The notes beneath the pieces were generated by a model. It was not told where the DNA came from. It saw only the letters and a list, made by a program, of their open reading frames with translations, and searched no databases. A program made the translations under genes and the position numbers. DNA of 64,000 nucleotides. It comes from Haliea sp. Lineage in GTDB: Bacteria; Pseudomonadota; Gammaproteobacteria; Pseudomonadales; Halieaceae. Positions 21,243-29,204 of this stretch are shown here, in pieces (the first letter of the stretch is position 1; each line of letters opens with the position of its first letter). The stretch is from the NCBI GenBank assembly GCA_016704305.1, contig JADJAL010000059.1, forward strand, positions 1-64,000. Direction: 5' to 3'.

Positions 21243-22256
21243 TCAATCCGCGTCGGCATGCTCCGCAGTCCACCGCGTCGGCGCAGTGCCGCACCATTTG
21301 CGAAACGCGCGTCGGAAGGTGCTGGCGTCGCTGAACCCCAGCCTGGCGGCGATCTGCTCGACCGGGAGATCACCGCGCGACAATAGGCGCTGTGCCTGTG
21401 CTGCGAGGCTGGCATCGCGCAGTTTCCTGAACGAGGTGCCCCTGCGCTCCAGTTGTCGCCGAAATGTTGAAGGTGGTCGCTCCAGCGTGGCGGCGACTTC
21501 TTCCAGTGTGGGGATCGGCCTGCCCTGCATCACGGCGGCGCTGAGCAGCGCGTCCACCTGCTGGGCGAGTCCGTGCGCGGGGTTGCTGAATACCGCACAG
21601 GGAAACAGCTCGAAAAACTCCGCGAATTCCGCGCGCGTGCGCACCACCGGTCGCGTGAGGTGGGCTGCCGGAAACTCCAGAGTGTACTGCTCGCCGCCCG
21701 CCAGCACCGGCGCGCGAAACAGCTTGAGAAACGGCATCAGGTCCTCGCGCTGCAGTGGCCCGATGCGCACCAGGCCGACAGGGAACTCGACCCCGCCCAG
21801 CCACTGCAACAGTTGCAGGAACGAGAACAGCCCAGTGATATCCACCAGGCTGACCGCGCTGCTGCGCACGCTGCGCAGTGAGTCGAGCTGGAACACCGCA
21901 ACGTCACCGCGCGTGGTAAGCCTGACCTGGCCGGCGCGGGGGTGCAACATCGCACAATAGTCGGTGAGCAAACCGATTGCCTCGCGCAGGTCCACCGCGC
22001 TGAGCACGCAGCGGCACATCAACTCAACCTCCCTGCGCGACATCGGCGCATGCGCCTCGGCGCTCGCCACCGACAGCTCCAGGCCCTGCACCGCCGCCAG
22101 ATACCAGCGGGCGAAATCGGTAATGGAGGAGGGCGGCGGCCCCGGTGCCGCGATGCCGGCGAGTGTCAGTTCCTGTTGTAGCAGCGCTACCAGAGGCTGT
22201 AGCGCCAGCAGCAGGTCGCGTCGGGAATGGGCGGTTTCGGGCATGGTGGACTCCAT
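21243..22256 (-). CDS. AraC-family transcriptional regulator
   Basis: 337-residue regulator. Residues of about 20-215 form the N-terminal ligand-binding domain of the arabinose-binding-like type found in OruR/PhbR relatives. Residues of about 235-335 contain the double helix-turn-helix: PTLEEVAATLERPPSTFRRQ, then RGDLPVEQIAARLGFSDAST and FRRAFRKWCGTAPTRW. It is divergent from the flavin monooxygenase at 22553, with a 134-bp inverted-repeat element between them. Control of that monooxygenase is the obvious inference. The inducer is unknown. Confidence 0.88.
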   Translation of the reverse strand: MESTMPETAHSRRDLLLALQPLVALLQQELTLAGIAAPGPPPSSITDFARWYLAAVQGLELSVASAEAHAPMSRREVELMCRCVLSAVDLREAIGLLTDYCAMLHPRAGQVRLTTRGDVAVFQLDSLRSVRSSAVSLVDITGLFSFLQLLQWLGGVEFPVGLVRIGPLQREDLMPFLKLFRAPVLAGGEQYTLEFPAAHLTRPVVRTRAEFAEFFELFPCAVFSNPAHGLAQQVDALLSAAVMQGRPIPTLEEVAATLERPPSTFRRQLERRGTSFRKLRDASLAAQAQRLLSRGDLPVEQIAARLGFSDASTFRRAFRKWCGTAPTRWTAEHADAD

Positions 22257-22281
22257 GAATATGGTTCAGTAATGGCACTGA

Positions 22282-22415
22282 GGCGTTTCAGTTTCTATGG
22301 CCCGGCGGGACCGTGCGAGGCAGGACGCCGAGCCCGAGCCCCCATGGAGAGCCTGCCCCTGCTTATGGGCATGGGTTCACGGCGTGTCCCGGCGGGCCAT
22401 AGAAACTGAAGCGCC
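22282..22415. repeat. 134-bp element with 30-bp terminal inverted repeats
   Basis: The left arm 22282-22311 and the reverse complement of the right arm 22386-22415 agree at 28 of 30 positions (core TTTCTATGGCCC). The 74-bp interior is GC-rich and also self-complementary in short stretches. There is no coding gene inside. It could be a long hairpin RNA, a BIME/REP-type element or a miniature inverted-repeat element. It lies between the divergent AraC and monooxygenase genes and must affect their shared control region. Confidence 0.75.
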
Positions 22416-22552
22416 GGAGCTTGGCCTTTAATCAGTACCATTGTTTCTAATGTAGCAGTATGGCTACGAATAGTGAGCATAATAGTCCTTATGCGTGCTC
22501 CGCCAGCGCGTTACTGTAGCTTTCCTCGAATTGGCAGGTGGAGATAGCAGAA

Positions 22553-24040
22553 ATGACGGAACGTCCTTTACGGGTAGTGGTGATAGGCGCAGGTATGGCG
22601 GGCATTCTGGCGGGCATCAAATTGCGCGAGGCTGGCATCGAGGATTTCGTCATCTACGAGAAGGCCGACCGCGTCGGCGGCACCTGGCGCGAAAACACCT
22701 ACCCCGGCCTCACCTGCGATACGCCATCCCACCACTACACCTACACCTTCGAGCGCAACCCCGACTGGAGCAGCTACCTGCCGCCGGGACCGGAAATACA
22801 GGCGTATTTTGAAGGCACCTGCCACAAGTACGGGATCGACACGTTCATTCGCTTCAACGCGGAAATCGGCAGCGCCGAGTTCCGGGACGGCCGCTGGCAG
22901 CTACAGCTGAAAGACGGCCAGCGCGACAGTGCGGATGTGGTCATCGCCGCCACCGGCGTGCTGCACCACCCGAGTACTCCTGCTATCGAAGGCATCGAGA
23001 ACTTCAAAGGCACGCTGTTCCACAGTTCGCGCTGGGACCACAGCGTGCCACTTGCCGGCAAGCGCATTGGCGTCATCGGCACTGGCTCAACAGGCGTGCA
23101 GATTGTTTCCGCGCTGGCGGGCACGGCCGCGTTGATCGAACACTACGTGCGCACGCCGCAGTGGATCATGCCGGTGGACAATACGCCGTACAGCGCCGAG
23201 CAGCGCAGGGCATTCCGCGAAGACCCGGCGGCGCTGGCGCTTGCGATGAACACCGAGGAGTACCTCGCGAACGTCAACAGCTACACGCAGGTGATCACGC
23301 GCGAGAATCTGGAGGCAGCTGAATTCTGGAAGGCCACCTGCCTGCAGAACCTGGAAGCAAGCGTGACGGATCCCGAGCTGCGCGAGCGCCTGCGCCCGGA
23401 CCACGAGCCGCTGTGCAAGCGGCTGATTTTTTCGCCCGATTACTACCGCGCCATCCAGCATCCGCAGGCGGCGCTGGTCACGGCAGGGATAGAGCGCATC
23501 GAAGCCGACGGCATCCGCACTGCCGATGGAGAGCTGCACAAGCTGGACATCATCGTGCTGGCCACGGGATTCAAGTCCGACCAGTTCATGCGCCCGATGC
23601 AGATCACCGGCACCAACGGCGTCACGCTGGAGGGCCTCTGGGCAGAGCGGCCCAAGGCGTATCTTGCGGTCAGCATGCCGGACTTCCCCAACTTCTTCAT
23701 GCTGAATGGTCCCAATGGTCCGGTGGGCAATTTCCCGCTGATCGATATCGCCGAACACCAGTGGCATTACATTGCACAGTTGCTGGACAAACTGCGTTCC
23801 GGTGAGTGCACCGAAATTTGCGCCACGGCGGAGGCGCTGGCAAGTTTCGAAGAGCGGCGCATCGCCGCCGCGAAGACCACAGTGTGGTTTGTCGGCGGCT
23901 GCAAAAGCTGGTACCTCGATGCCCACGGCATCCCCTCCAGCTGGCCATGGGACTACGACCGTTTCGTGGCCGAGATGCGACAGCCGCAATGGCGTGATTT
24001 TGCAGGGGTTGGTGCGGCACATGCCGAGGTCGTCGGTTAA
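22553..24040 (+). CDS. Flavin-containing monooxygenase, Baeyer-Villiger type
   Basis: 495-residue FAD/NADPH monooxygenase. ATG 22553 is preferred because GGTGGAG lies nine bases upstream; an in-frame GTG at 22538 is the alternative. Motifs: FAD site VVVIGAGMAGILAG, GGTWRENTYPG, the Baeyer-Villiger fingerprint FKGTLFHSSRWDHS (F-x-G-x3-H-x3-W), NADPH site GVIGTGSTGVQI, and the ATGF motif in IIVLATGFKSDQ. Such enzymes insert oxygen into ketones to give esters or lactones. Those products would suit the many hydrolases of this window (inference). Probably controlled by the divergent AraC regulator. Confidence 0.9.
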   Translation: MTERPLRVVVIGAGMAGILAGIKLREAGIEDFVIYEKADRVGGTWRENTYPGLTCDTPSHHYTYTFERNPDWSSYLPPGPEIQAYFEGTCHKYGIDTFIRFNAEIGSAEFRDGRWQLQLKDGQRDSADVVIAATGVLHHPSTPAIEGIENFKGTLFHSSRWDHSVPLAGKRIGVIGTGSTGVQIVSALAGTAALIEHYVRTPQWIMPVDNTPYSAEQRRAFREDPAALALAMNTEEYLANVNSYTQVITRENLEAAEFWKATCLQNLEASVTDPELRERLRPDHEPLCKRLIFSPDYYRAIQHPQAALVTAGIERIEADGIRTADGELHKLDIIVLATGFKSDQFMRPMQITGTNGVTLEGLWAERPKAYLAVSMPDFPNFFMLNGPNGPVGNFPLIDIAEHQWHYIAQLLDKLRSGECTEICATAEALASFEERRIAAAKTTVWFVGGCKSWYLDAHGIPSSWPWDYDRFVAEMRQPQWRDFAGVGAAHAEVVG

Positions 24041-24049
24041 CGCGACGAC
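24029..24049. terminator. Hairpin at the end of the monooxygenase gene
   Basis: GTCGTCG (24029-24035) pairs with CGACGAC (24043-24049), spanning the stop codon of the monooxygenase and lying between convergent genes. There is no T tract; weak candidate. Confidence 0.35.
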
Positions 24050-24095
24050 AGCCTGTAGTTCGCTATAGCTGTACGTCGGGGCGCGGGTTGACGGA

Positions 24096-24545
24096 TTAGC
24101 GTCGTGCTGCGCCCCCGGGTGCCGGGCGCACGCCGCTCGGCAGCGGTTGCACGCGCGGGCGATCCGCTATCGGTCGCTCCGGCCCTGGCCCCCGGTCGCG
24201 CAATCCGTTGTCCCTGTCTTCCAGATCGTCCTCGTCGTTGCCGATCCAGTACTGTGTATCGTCTCCTGCTGCATCTTCTTCCTCGCTGCGCGAAGGCGTG
24301 GTGGTAAGTTTGGTGGCGGGTGGCGCCGGGTCAACCTGTTTGTCCGGTGCCGCCAACGCCGGGATATGTTGCACCGGGTCGGCGGTATTGGTGGGTGTGA
24401 CGGTGATGACCTCGGCGCCGTCGGAAGGCTTGTCACTGAACACGACATTGCCGTCGGCATCCTTGCTCTGGTACACCTGGGGGCTACCGGCTCCGCAGAG
24501 TATCGGGGCGACGAACAATATGCAGAAAATTCCGTGGAGCCGCAT
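24096..24545 (-). CDS. Secreted DUF4124-domain protein
   Basis: 149 residues. The signal peptide (MRLHGIFCILFVAPILCGAG) is followed directly by the DUF4124 motif VYQSKDADGNVVFSDKPSDG. The remainder is a low-complexity tail: a Thr/Pro-rich linker, an acidic stretch EEEDAAGDD, and a basic Pro/Arg-rich end. DUF4124 proteins are small envelope proteins of unknown role. It is convergent with the monooxygenase. The compositionally biased C-terminus may be unstructured. Confidence 0.8.
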   Translation of the reverse strand: MRLHGIFCILFVAPILCGAGSPQVYQSKDADGNVVFSDKPSDGAEVITVTPTNTADPVQHIPALAAPDKQVDPAPPATKLTTTPSRSEEEDAAGDDTQYWIGNDEDDLEDRDNGLRDRGPGPERPIADRPRVQPLPSGVRPAPGGAARR

Positions 24546-24735
24546 GGTGGAAACCTCATCCTGGATGACCCAATACTAGTCCCGGCGCCAAAGCCGGTAC
24601 AGCGAACCTTGGCGAAATGCGCACATAAATACCCGGTCTCGCGAATGCCGGATCAAGAGCGCCTTTTTCGTCGCGCGGGCGTAAACTGCGTTCCTGGGCT
24701 TTAATCGAATTACATGCATTGCACGCGAGGCGCCT

Positions 24736-25425
24736 GTGAAAACCATAAAAATGCTGAAGCACCTGTTACCGGTCTTGACCGTGTTCATCCTGTCATCGTG
24801 CGCGACTGCGCCACCAACAGAGACCCATGATGGCCTGGTACTGGTACCCAATACGCGTTTCGCGCAGGTCTTCATGCGCCCTGGTGCCGACCTGTCGTCG
24901 TTTACGGCGTTTGGCCTCACCCCCTGCGAGGTGGCATTCAGGAAGAACTGGCAGCGCGACCAGAACCAGTCGACGATCAACCTGAGCAGCAGGGTGACGC
25001 AGGAGGACGTTACCCGCATCAAGGACAGGCTGGGCGCGGAATGCGACAGCACATTTCGCGCGGCGCTGGAGCAGGCACCCCCCTACACACTGGTGGAGCA
25101 ATTCAGTAACGGCGAGCACGTGCTGGTGCTGCGCCCCGCCATCATCAACCTCGATATTGCCGCACCGGATGTGATGGCGGCCGGCCGGCAGCGCTCCTAT
25201 ACCACGGAAGCGGGACAGATGACGCTGGTGCTGGAGGGCGTGGACGGCACCACCGGTGAAGTACTGGTGCGCGTGGTCGATCGTCGACGCGCCATGGACA
25301 CCGGCCGTTTGCAGTGGACCAATTCAGTGACCAACCAGGCCGAAGCGCGGCGCATGCTCAACCGCTGGGCGAGTCAATTCCGCGAGGGCCTCGACGAAGC
25401 CACGCGGAAGGGCGCGCAGCCGTAA
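24736..25425 (+). CDS. DUF3313 lipoprotein
   Basis: 229 residues, GTG start at 24736 with GAGG five bases upstream. The signal peptide ends in a lipobox (FILSSCATAPP), so the mature protein is lipid-anchored. The body matches the DUF3313 pattern: RPGADLSSFTAFGLTPCEVA near the N-terminus, LRPAIINLDIAAPDV, a SYTTEAGQMTLVLEGVDGTT strand pair and the C-terminal MLNRWASQFREGLDEA. Function unknown. It is followed by a perfect hairpin at 25428. Confidence 0.8.
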   Translation: MKTIKMLKHLLPVLTVFILSSCATAPPTETHDGLVLVPNTRFAQVFMRPGADLSSFTAFGLTPCEVAFRKNWQRDQNQSTINLSSRVTQEDVTRIKDRLGAECDSTFRAALEQAPPYTLVEQFSNGEHVLVLRPAIINLDIAAPDVMAAGRQRSYTTEAGQMTLVLEGVDGTTGEVLVRVVDRRRAMDTGRLQWTNSVTNQAEARRMLNRWASQFREGLDEATRKGAQP

Positions 25426-25427
25426 TC

Positions 25428-25449
25428 GCGCCCGCGTCTTAGCGGGCGC
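25428..25449 (+). terminator. Perfect 8-bp hairpin behind the DUF3313 gene
   Basis: GCGCCCGC (25428-25435) and GCGGGCGC (25442-25449) flank a six-base loop three bases after the stop. There is no clear T tract, but its position between convergent genes fits a bidirectional terminator. Confidence 0.5.
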
Positions 25450-25493
25450 TATCCGTCGGGCAGCAGAAGTCGCCCGATATGCATCGGACTCAA

Positions 25494-26732
25494 TCAGTCG
25501 CGCGCGGATGCCGCGATGCGGTTCAGCGCCGGGTCGTTGGGCGGGTTGTACACGCAGCGCGTGCCCGCCGGGTGGTAGATGTACGCGACGCAGGCGTTGC
25601 AGTTGTCGCAACCGGATTGCGTGCGCTCGCCGCTGTGGAACTTGTTGACCAGTGCGGGATCGTGGATCAGCACGCGCGCCAGCACCACGCACTCAAACCC
25701 CTCGCTCATCGCCTGCTCGGCATTGGCCAGTGACTTGATGCCACCGAGATAGGCCAGCGGTACGTCGACCGCCGCGCGAATCTTGCGTGAGTACTCCAGG
25801 AAATACATTTCCTTGAACGTAATGTCGGGTTCGCTCGCCGCCGCGCCTTTCATCATCAGCGCCGTAAGCCAATCGCCCTGTTGCTTGAGCACTTTGACGA
25901 TTTCCTCGCGGTTCATCCGGCTGCCGAACATGAACCACGTGGACTCCACGTTGCGCCCGCCACTCAGCACCAGCATGTGCGCGCCCGCCGCCTGCAATGC
26001 CAGCGCCGTGACAATGCCATCCTCCACCTTGGCACCGCGGCGCGTGCCGTCGGCCACGTTGATCTTGGCCAGCACGGCTGTGGTATCGCCCACCGCCTGT
26101 TTCACCGCGGCCAGCATGCGGGCAGGAAAGCGCACGCGATTTTCCGCGCTGCCGCCGTACTTGTCCTCGCGGCGGTTGCTGAGCGGCGAGATGAACTGGT
26201 TCAGCAGGTAGCCGTGCCCCATGTGCAACTCCACGGCGTCAAATCCGGCGTCGCGCGCGAGGCGGGCGGCCGCGACGAACTCGGCGACAACCCGTTCCAT
26301 GTCCGCCTCGTTCATCGCGCGCTGCAGGAAATTGCCCTTCAGCGCACCGGCGGCATTAAAGCCACCGCTGGAACTGATGGTGCGACCATTCACCTTCATG
26401 CCGGTGACGAACGAGCCGCCGTGGGTGATCTGCGCCGAGATCGCCGCGCCCTCGGCGTGCACCGCAGCGGTCAGCGCGCGCAGGTCAGGCAGGATATCGG
26501 GTCGCATCCATATCTGGTTGGGCAGGGTGCGTGCTTCCGGCGCCACCGCCATGTAGGCGACGGTGGTCATGCCGACGCCGCCGCGCGCGAGATCCGTGTG
26601 ATGTTTCACCAGCGCCCTGGTGGGCGTGCCGTCCATACACATCGCCTCGTTCGCACCGGACTTGATAAAGCGGTTGCGCAGCGTGAGTGGGCCAATGGTG
26701 ATCGGGTCGAAGGGGGAGACGATAGTCTGCAT
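25494..26732 (-). CDS. Old Yellow Enzyme-family NADH:flavin oxidoreductase with C-terminal cysteine cluster
   Basis: 412 residues from ATG 26732 (MQTIVSPFDPITIGPLTLRN); longer in-frame starts lack support. FMN-binding TIM barrel: FIKSGANEAMCMDG, QITHGGSFVTG, then FDAVELHMGHGYLLNQF and SNRREDKYGGSAENRVRF, and VLSGGRNVES. The last 40 residues carry CDNCNACVAYIYHPAGTRC, a C-x2-C-x2-C-x11-C pattern like the [4Fe-4S] site of 2,4-dienoyl-CoA reductases. The second flavin/NADPH half of those enzymes is absent. It would reduce activated double bonds. A remnant of a second copy lies at 28225-28290. Confidence 0.85.
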   Translation of the reverse strand: MQTIVSPFDPITIGPLTLRNRFIKSGANEAMCMDGTPTRALVKHHTDLARGGVGMTTVAYMAVAPEARTLPNQIWMRPDILPDLRALTAAVHAEGAAISAQITHGGSFVTGMKVNGRTISSSGGFNAAGALKGNFLQRAMNEADMERVVAEFVAAARLARDAGFDAVELHMGHGYLLNQFISPLSNRREDKYGGSAENRVRFPARMLAAVKQAVGDTTAVLAKINVADGTRRGAKVEDGIVTALALQAAGAHMLVLSGGRNVESTWFMFGSRMNREEIVKVLKQQGDWLTALMMKGAAASEPDITFKEMYFLEYSRKIRAAVDVPLAYLGGIKSLANAEQAMSEGFECVVLARVLIHDPALVNKFHSGERTQSGCDNCNACVAYIYHPAGTRCVYNPPNDPALNRIAASARD

Positions 26733-27030
26733 GTGATTCCCTATAGTGTGATGAGTGGCGTCGTGCGTTGGGCATCCTATCAAACTTTGCAGTGGGATTG
26801 AGCGCTTCGCATCTCGCAAACCTAAACTCTCAATTCTGCGCAACTGCGATTGCAGGGGGATTGGCATCGCTGAAAATGCTGCGGACTGTTGACGTTCAGG
26901 AGGAACAGCAGGCTAAAGTTACAAGTACTCGCCTGAATCGTGAAAATGTAACGGTGTAGTCCAGGACAAAGCGCCGACGGCGCCTAGCCATCAATGAAAA
27001 AGCTGGTTGTTGGCGTCGGCCGAATTGCCG
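26733..27030. other. Intergenic stretch with sequence shared with 28253-28290
   Basis: No gene seen. The 19 bases at 26772-26790 recur exactly at 28253-28271, with similarity continuing for about 20 more. The segment probably carries the leader or promoter of the Old Yellow Enzyme gene on the minus strand. Confidence 0.5.
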
Positions 27031-27774
27031 TCAATCCAAAAGTAAACTCAACATGAACAGCAGGGCTGCACCAAACGCACTTGCGAGAGTGACTGGCTTG
27101 GTGCGCATGCTTGCATCCCACCAGCCATCGTCTGGCTTTTGCTGCTCGGCAGGATCAGTCTCCGCAAGTTCTATCTGCCCCGAGTTTATCCGACTGGATA
27201 TCTGCGCTGACGAGGTCAATGCAATCCGTGAAAACGAGCCAACGATGAGAAAAAGAAAGTATTGCGCAGGCACTATGAACAACAACCAGGCGAAAACCGC
27301 CAGGGTAAGTGCAAGCGTCAGAAAGAAGAGGGGCAGGATTTCGAGTCCTATCGGCTTCAGGCGATTGCTTGATCTCAGGTGTGTGCCGACCGCAAAAAGC
27401 GGCAGACCGGCCACCTGAAGGCAGGCGCCGAAGTACGTGAGAGGATTTGCGGAGACCAGCGCAGGGTTCTTATCAAGACCACCCCAGGCCGCTCCAAACG
27501 CTGCAGTAGCAAGTGCGATGAACGGCCCGGCATTCGCATACCACTGGAGGTAGGTGCGATCAAAGTACGTGTGAAAGAGCCAGGCATTCGCGGTGCAAGC
27601 GAGTAGAAGTCCCAGGAAGGTAACCGCAATTATCAACCGTGCTCGAAAGCTCGACTCATTGGATACCTCGCGCACTGTCGTCCTCCATGAGTGGAATATC
27701 CGGCGGGGGGGATAGAGTAGCGCAAAAACGGGATGAGAGGCCTTTTCGGCAAAGCTGATTGGCGGAAGTTTCAC
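27031..27774 (-). CDS. Hypothetical membrane protein
   Basis: 247 residues; no family recognised. An amphipathic N-terminus (HPVFALLYPPRRIFHSWRTT) precedes a cluster of about five hydrophobic segments. These include LIIAVTFLGLLLACTANAWL, a short GPFIALATAAFGAAWGG, LTYFGACLQVAGLPLFAV, the long LPLFFLTLALTLAVFAWLLF continuing to YFLFLIVGSF, and the C-terminal SAFGAALLFMLSLLLD. The topology resembles Yip1-like or YIP1/DUF-type small membrane proteins, but no signature residue is present. It is divergent from the DUF2007 gene at 27880. Confidence 0.6.
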   Translation of the reverse strand: MKLPPISFAEKASHPVFALLYPPRRIFHSWRTTVREVSNESSFRARLIIAVTFLGLLLACTANAWLFHTYFDRTYLQWYANAGPFIALATAAFGAAWGGLDKNPALVSANPLTYFGACLQVAGLPLFAVGTHLRSSNRLKPIGLEILPLFFLTLALTLAVFAWLLFIVPAQYFLFLIVGSFSRIALTSSAQISSRINSGQIELAETDPAEQQKPDDGWWDASMRTKPVTLASAFGAALLFMLSLLLD

Positions 27775-27787
27775 AGATCAACCACGC

Positions 27788-27850
27788 CCCGGAATGAAAT
27801 ATGTTTCCGCCACGCGGACCATCGGCCCTATACTTCGGTGCACCAGAGTT
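27788..27850 (+). promoter_or_regulatory. Candidate promoter of the DUF2007 gene, shared with 28369-28430
   Basis: GGAATGAAAT-TG-TTCCG followed 18-19 bases later by CCCTATACT occurs here and again before the YhhN gene. TATACT fits a sigma-70 -10 box, and the TTCCG region could serve as a poor -35. The pairing of both blocks in two places suggests function or recent duplication. Confidence 0.35.
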
Positions 27851-27879
27851 GCCAATGGCAAGAGTAAATTACGGTGAGA

Positions 27880-28179
27880 ATGGTCTATACCAACGGCAAT
27901 CGTTTCATCGTCAGCAATGCCAGGAATATCCTGGAATCCTATGGTTTTAAACTATTTGTGAAGAACGAGTATGCTTCCAGTGCGATTGGCGAGGTGTCTC
28001 CATTCGACTCATGGGTGGAACTGTGGGTCGTCAACGACAGGGATTACGACAGGGCCTGCAGCGTGTTGGAGAACGCGCTCAGTAAAAAAGGCGCATCGCC
28101 CTGGGTATGTAAAACGTGCAACGAGGAGAATGACGAGTCGTTTGATTTCTGCTGGAGTTGTGGTGCTGGACCTGCATAG
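27880..28179 (+). CDS. DUF2007 protein with C-terminal zinc ribbon
   Basis: 99 residues (101 if the in-frame GTG 27874 is used). The N-terminal half has the DUF2007 pattern MVYTNGNRFIVSNARNILES, then GFKLFVKNEYASSAIGEVSP and WVELWVVNDRDYDRACSVLE. This is a ferredoxin-like signal-transducing PII-type fold. The last 28 residues form a zinc ribbon, WVCKTCNEENDESFDFCWSC (C-x2-C, then C-x2-C). A regulatory or protein-binding role is likely; the partner is unknown. The upstream region shares sequence with that of the YhhN gene (28369-28440). Confidence 0.8.
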   Translation: MVYTNGNRFIVSNARNILESYGFKLFVKNEYASSAIGEVSPFDSWVELWVVNDRDYDRACSVLENALSKKGASPWVCKTCNEENDESFDFCWSCGAGPA

Positions 28180-28224
28180 CGCGAACTCCGCAATTGCCGC
28201 ATCATCCAGATCAACCGCATTCTT

Positions 28225-28290
28225 CCGCCGTACTTGTCCTCGCGGCGGTTGCGCATCCTATCAAACTTTGCCGATTGATTGAGCGTCTCG
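28225..28290 (-). pseudogene. Remnant of a duplicated Old Yellow Enzyme gene
   Basis: Bases 28225-28252 match 26153-26180 inside the Old Yellow Enzyme gene exactly (28 bases, coding on the minus strand for the conserved NRREDKYGG). They join directly to 28253-28290, which match that gene's upstream region (26772 onward). The order and strand are those of the intact copy with about 590 bases deleted between. This is the scar of a former second copy. Confidence 0.7.
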
Positions 28291-28368
28291 CAGCCCTCGA
28301 GCGTCAAATCCCAGGCAGCAGGGATGCCACTGGGAAACCCGCTTGCCCTAACCCTTGCATACCTCGTT

Positions 28369-28430
28369 TCGGGAATGAAATCTGCTTCCGACTCACCGTT
28401 TAGCCGCCCTATACTAGGCGCGCTCGCGGC
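28369..28430 (+). promoter_or_regulatory. Candidate promoter of the YhhN gene
   Basis: Second occurrence of the GGAATGAAAT and CCCTATACT blocks with the same spacing as at 27788-27850, about 70-110 bases upstream of the YhhN ATG. Confidence 0.35.
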
Positions 28431-28497
28431 CAATTCCAGGCTCGATGAATTTGCACTGCGGCAATTCGGTGGTATCGGCGCAAGAGGAGGAGGCGAG

Positions 28498-29151
28498 ATG
28501 GACATTCAGCACAGTCAGCACAGGCAGCACAGGGTTGTGTTTGCCGCAGCGTGCATTGCCGGGATCAGCTATTTGCTGGTCGCGCGGCACGATGGCGGCA
28601 TGGCGTATACGCTGTGGAAAGGTGCGGGCGTCGCGCTACTCGCGCTCTGGTGCGGATTGCAGGCGCGGGACGTCGCGGGTTGGATGATAACGGCCGTTAT
28701 CGCATTTGGCGCGTTGGGCGATGTGTTGCTCGAAACACACGGGCTGACGATCGGCGCACTGGCCTTCGCGCTTGGCCATCTGGTCGCAGCCACGCTCTAC
28801 TGGCGCAATCGCCGGATGCAGGCGCCAGCGACCCAGAAAGCGCTGGCACTGGCGCTACTGGTTCTGGCGCCGCTTGTCTCGTGGTTACTGACCGAACGCG
28901 CCGACGTTACATTCTACGCCGCCATACTCGGCATCATGGCCGCAACCGCCTGGCTCAGCCGCTTTCCACGCTACAGCACCGGGATCGGCGCGGTGATGTT
29001 TGTCGTATCCGATTGGCTGATCTTCGCTCGCCTTGGCCCGCTCGAGAGCGCGGCATGGGTCAGCTATGCCATCTGGCTGCTGTACTTCGTCGGCCAGGCG
29101 TTGATCGCGTGGGGCGTGGTCACCACGCTTGCGAGCGACAAGACTGGCTGA
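28498..29151 (+). CDS. YhhN-family membrane protein (lysoplasmalogenase-like)
   Basis: 217 residues starting at ATG 28498, directly behind a strong AGGAGGAGG at 28484-28492, which excludes the longer open frame from 28279. Eight hydrophobic segments span the chain. Family features are FGALGDVLLE, with the conserved GD in the third segment, then FALGHLVAATLYW, and FVVSDWLIFAR near the end with the conserved SD. Characterised YhhN/TMEM86 proteins cleave the vinyl-ether bond of lysoplasmalogen. Bacterial members are mostly uncharacterised, so the substrate is inference. Inner membrane. Confidence 0.85.
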   Translation: MDIQHSQHRQHRVVFAAACIAGISYLLVARHDGGMAYTLWKGAGVALLALWCGLQARDVAGWMITAVIAFGALGDVLLETHGLTIGALAFALGHLVAATLYWRNRRMQAPATQKALALALLVLAPLVSWLLTERADVTFYAAILGIMAATAWLSRFPRYSTGIGAVMFVVSDWLIFARLGPLESAAWVSYAIWLLYFVGQALIAWGVVTTLASDKTG

Positions 29152-29204
29152 ATACGACCGCCCGGCGGTAGCTTCAGGCGGCTGGGCGCAACGCCCCGCC
29201 GCAC

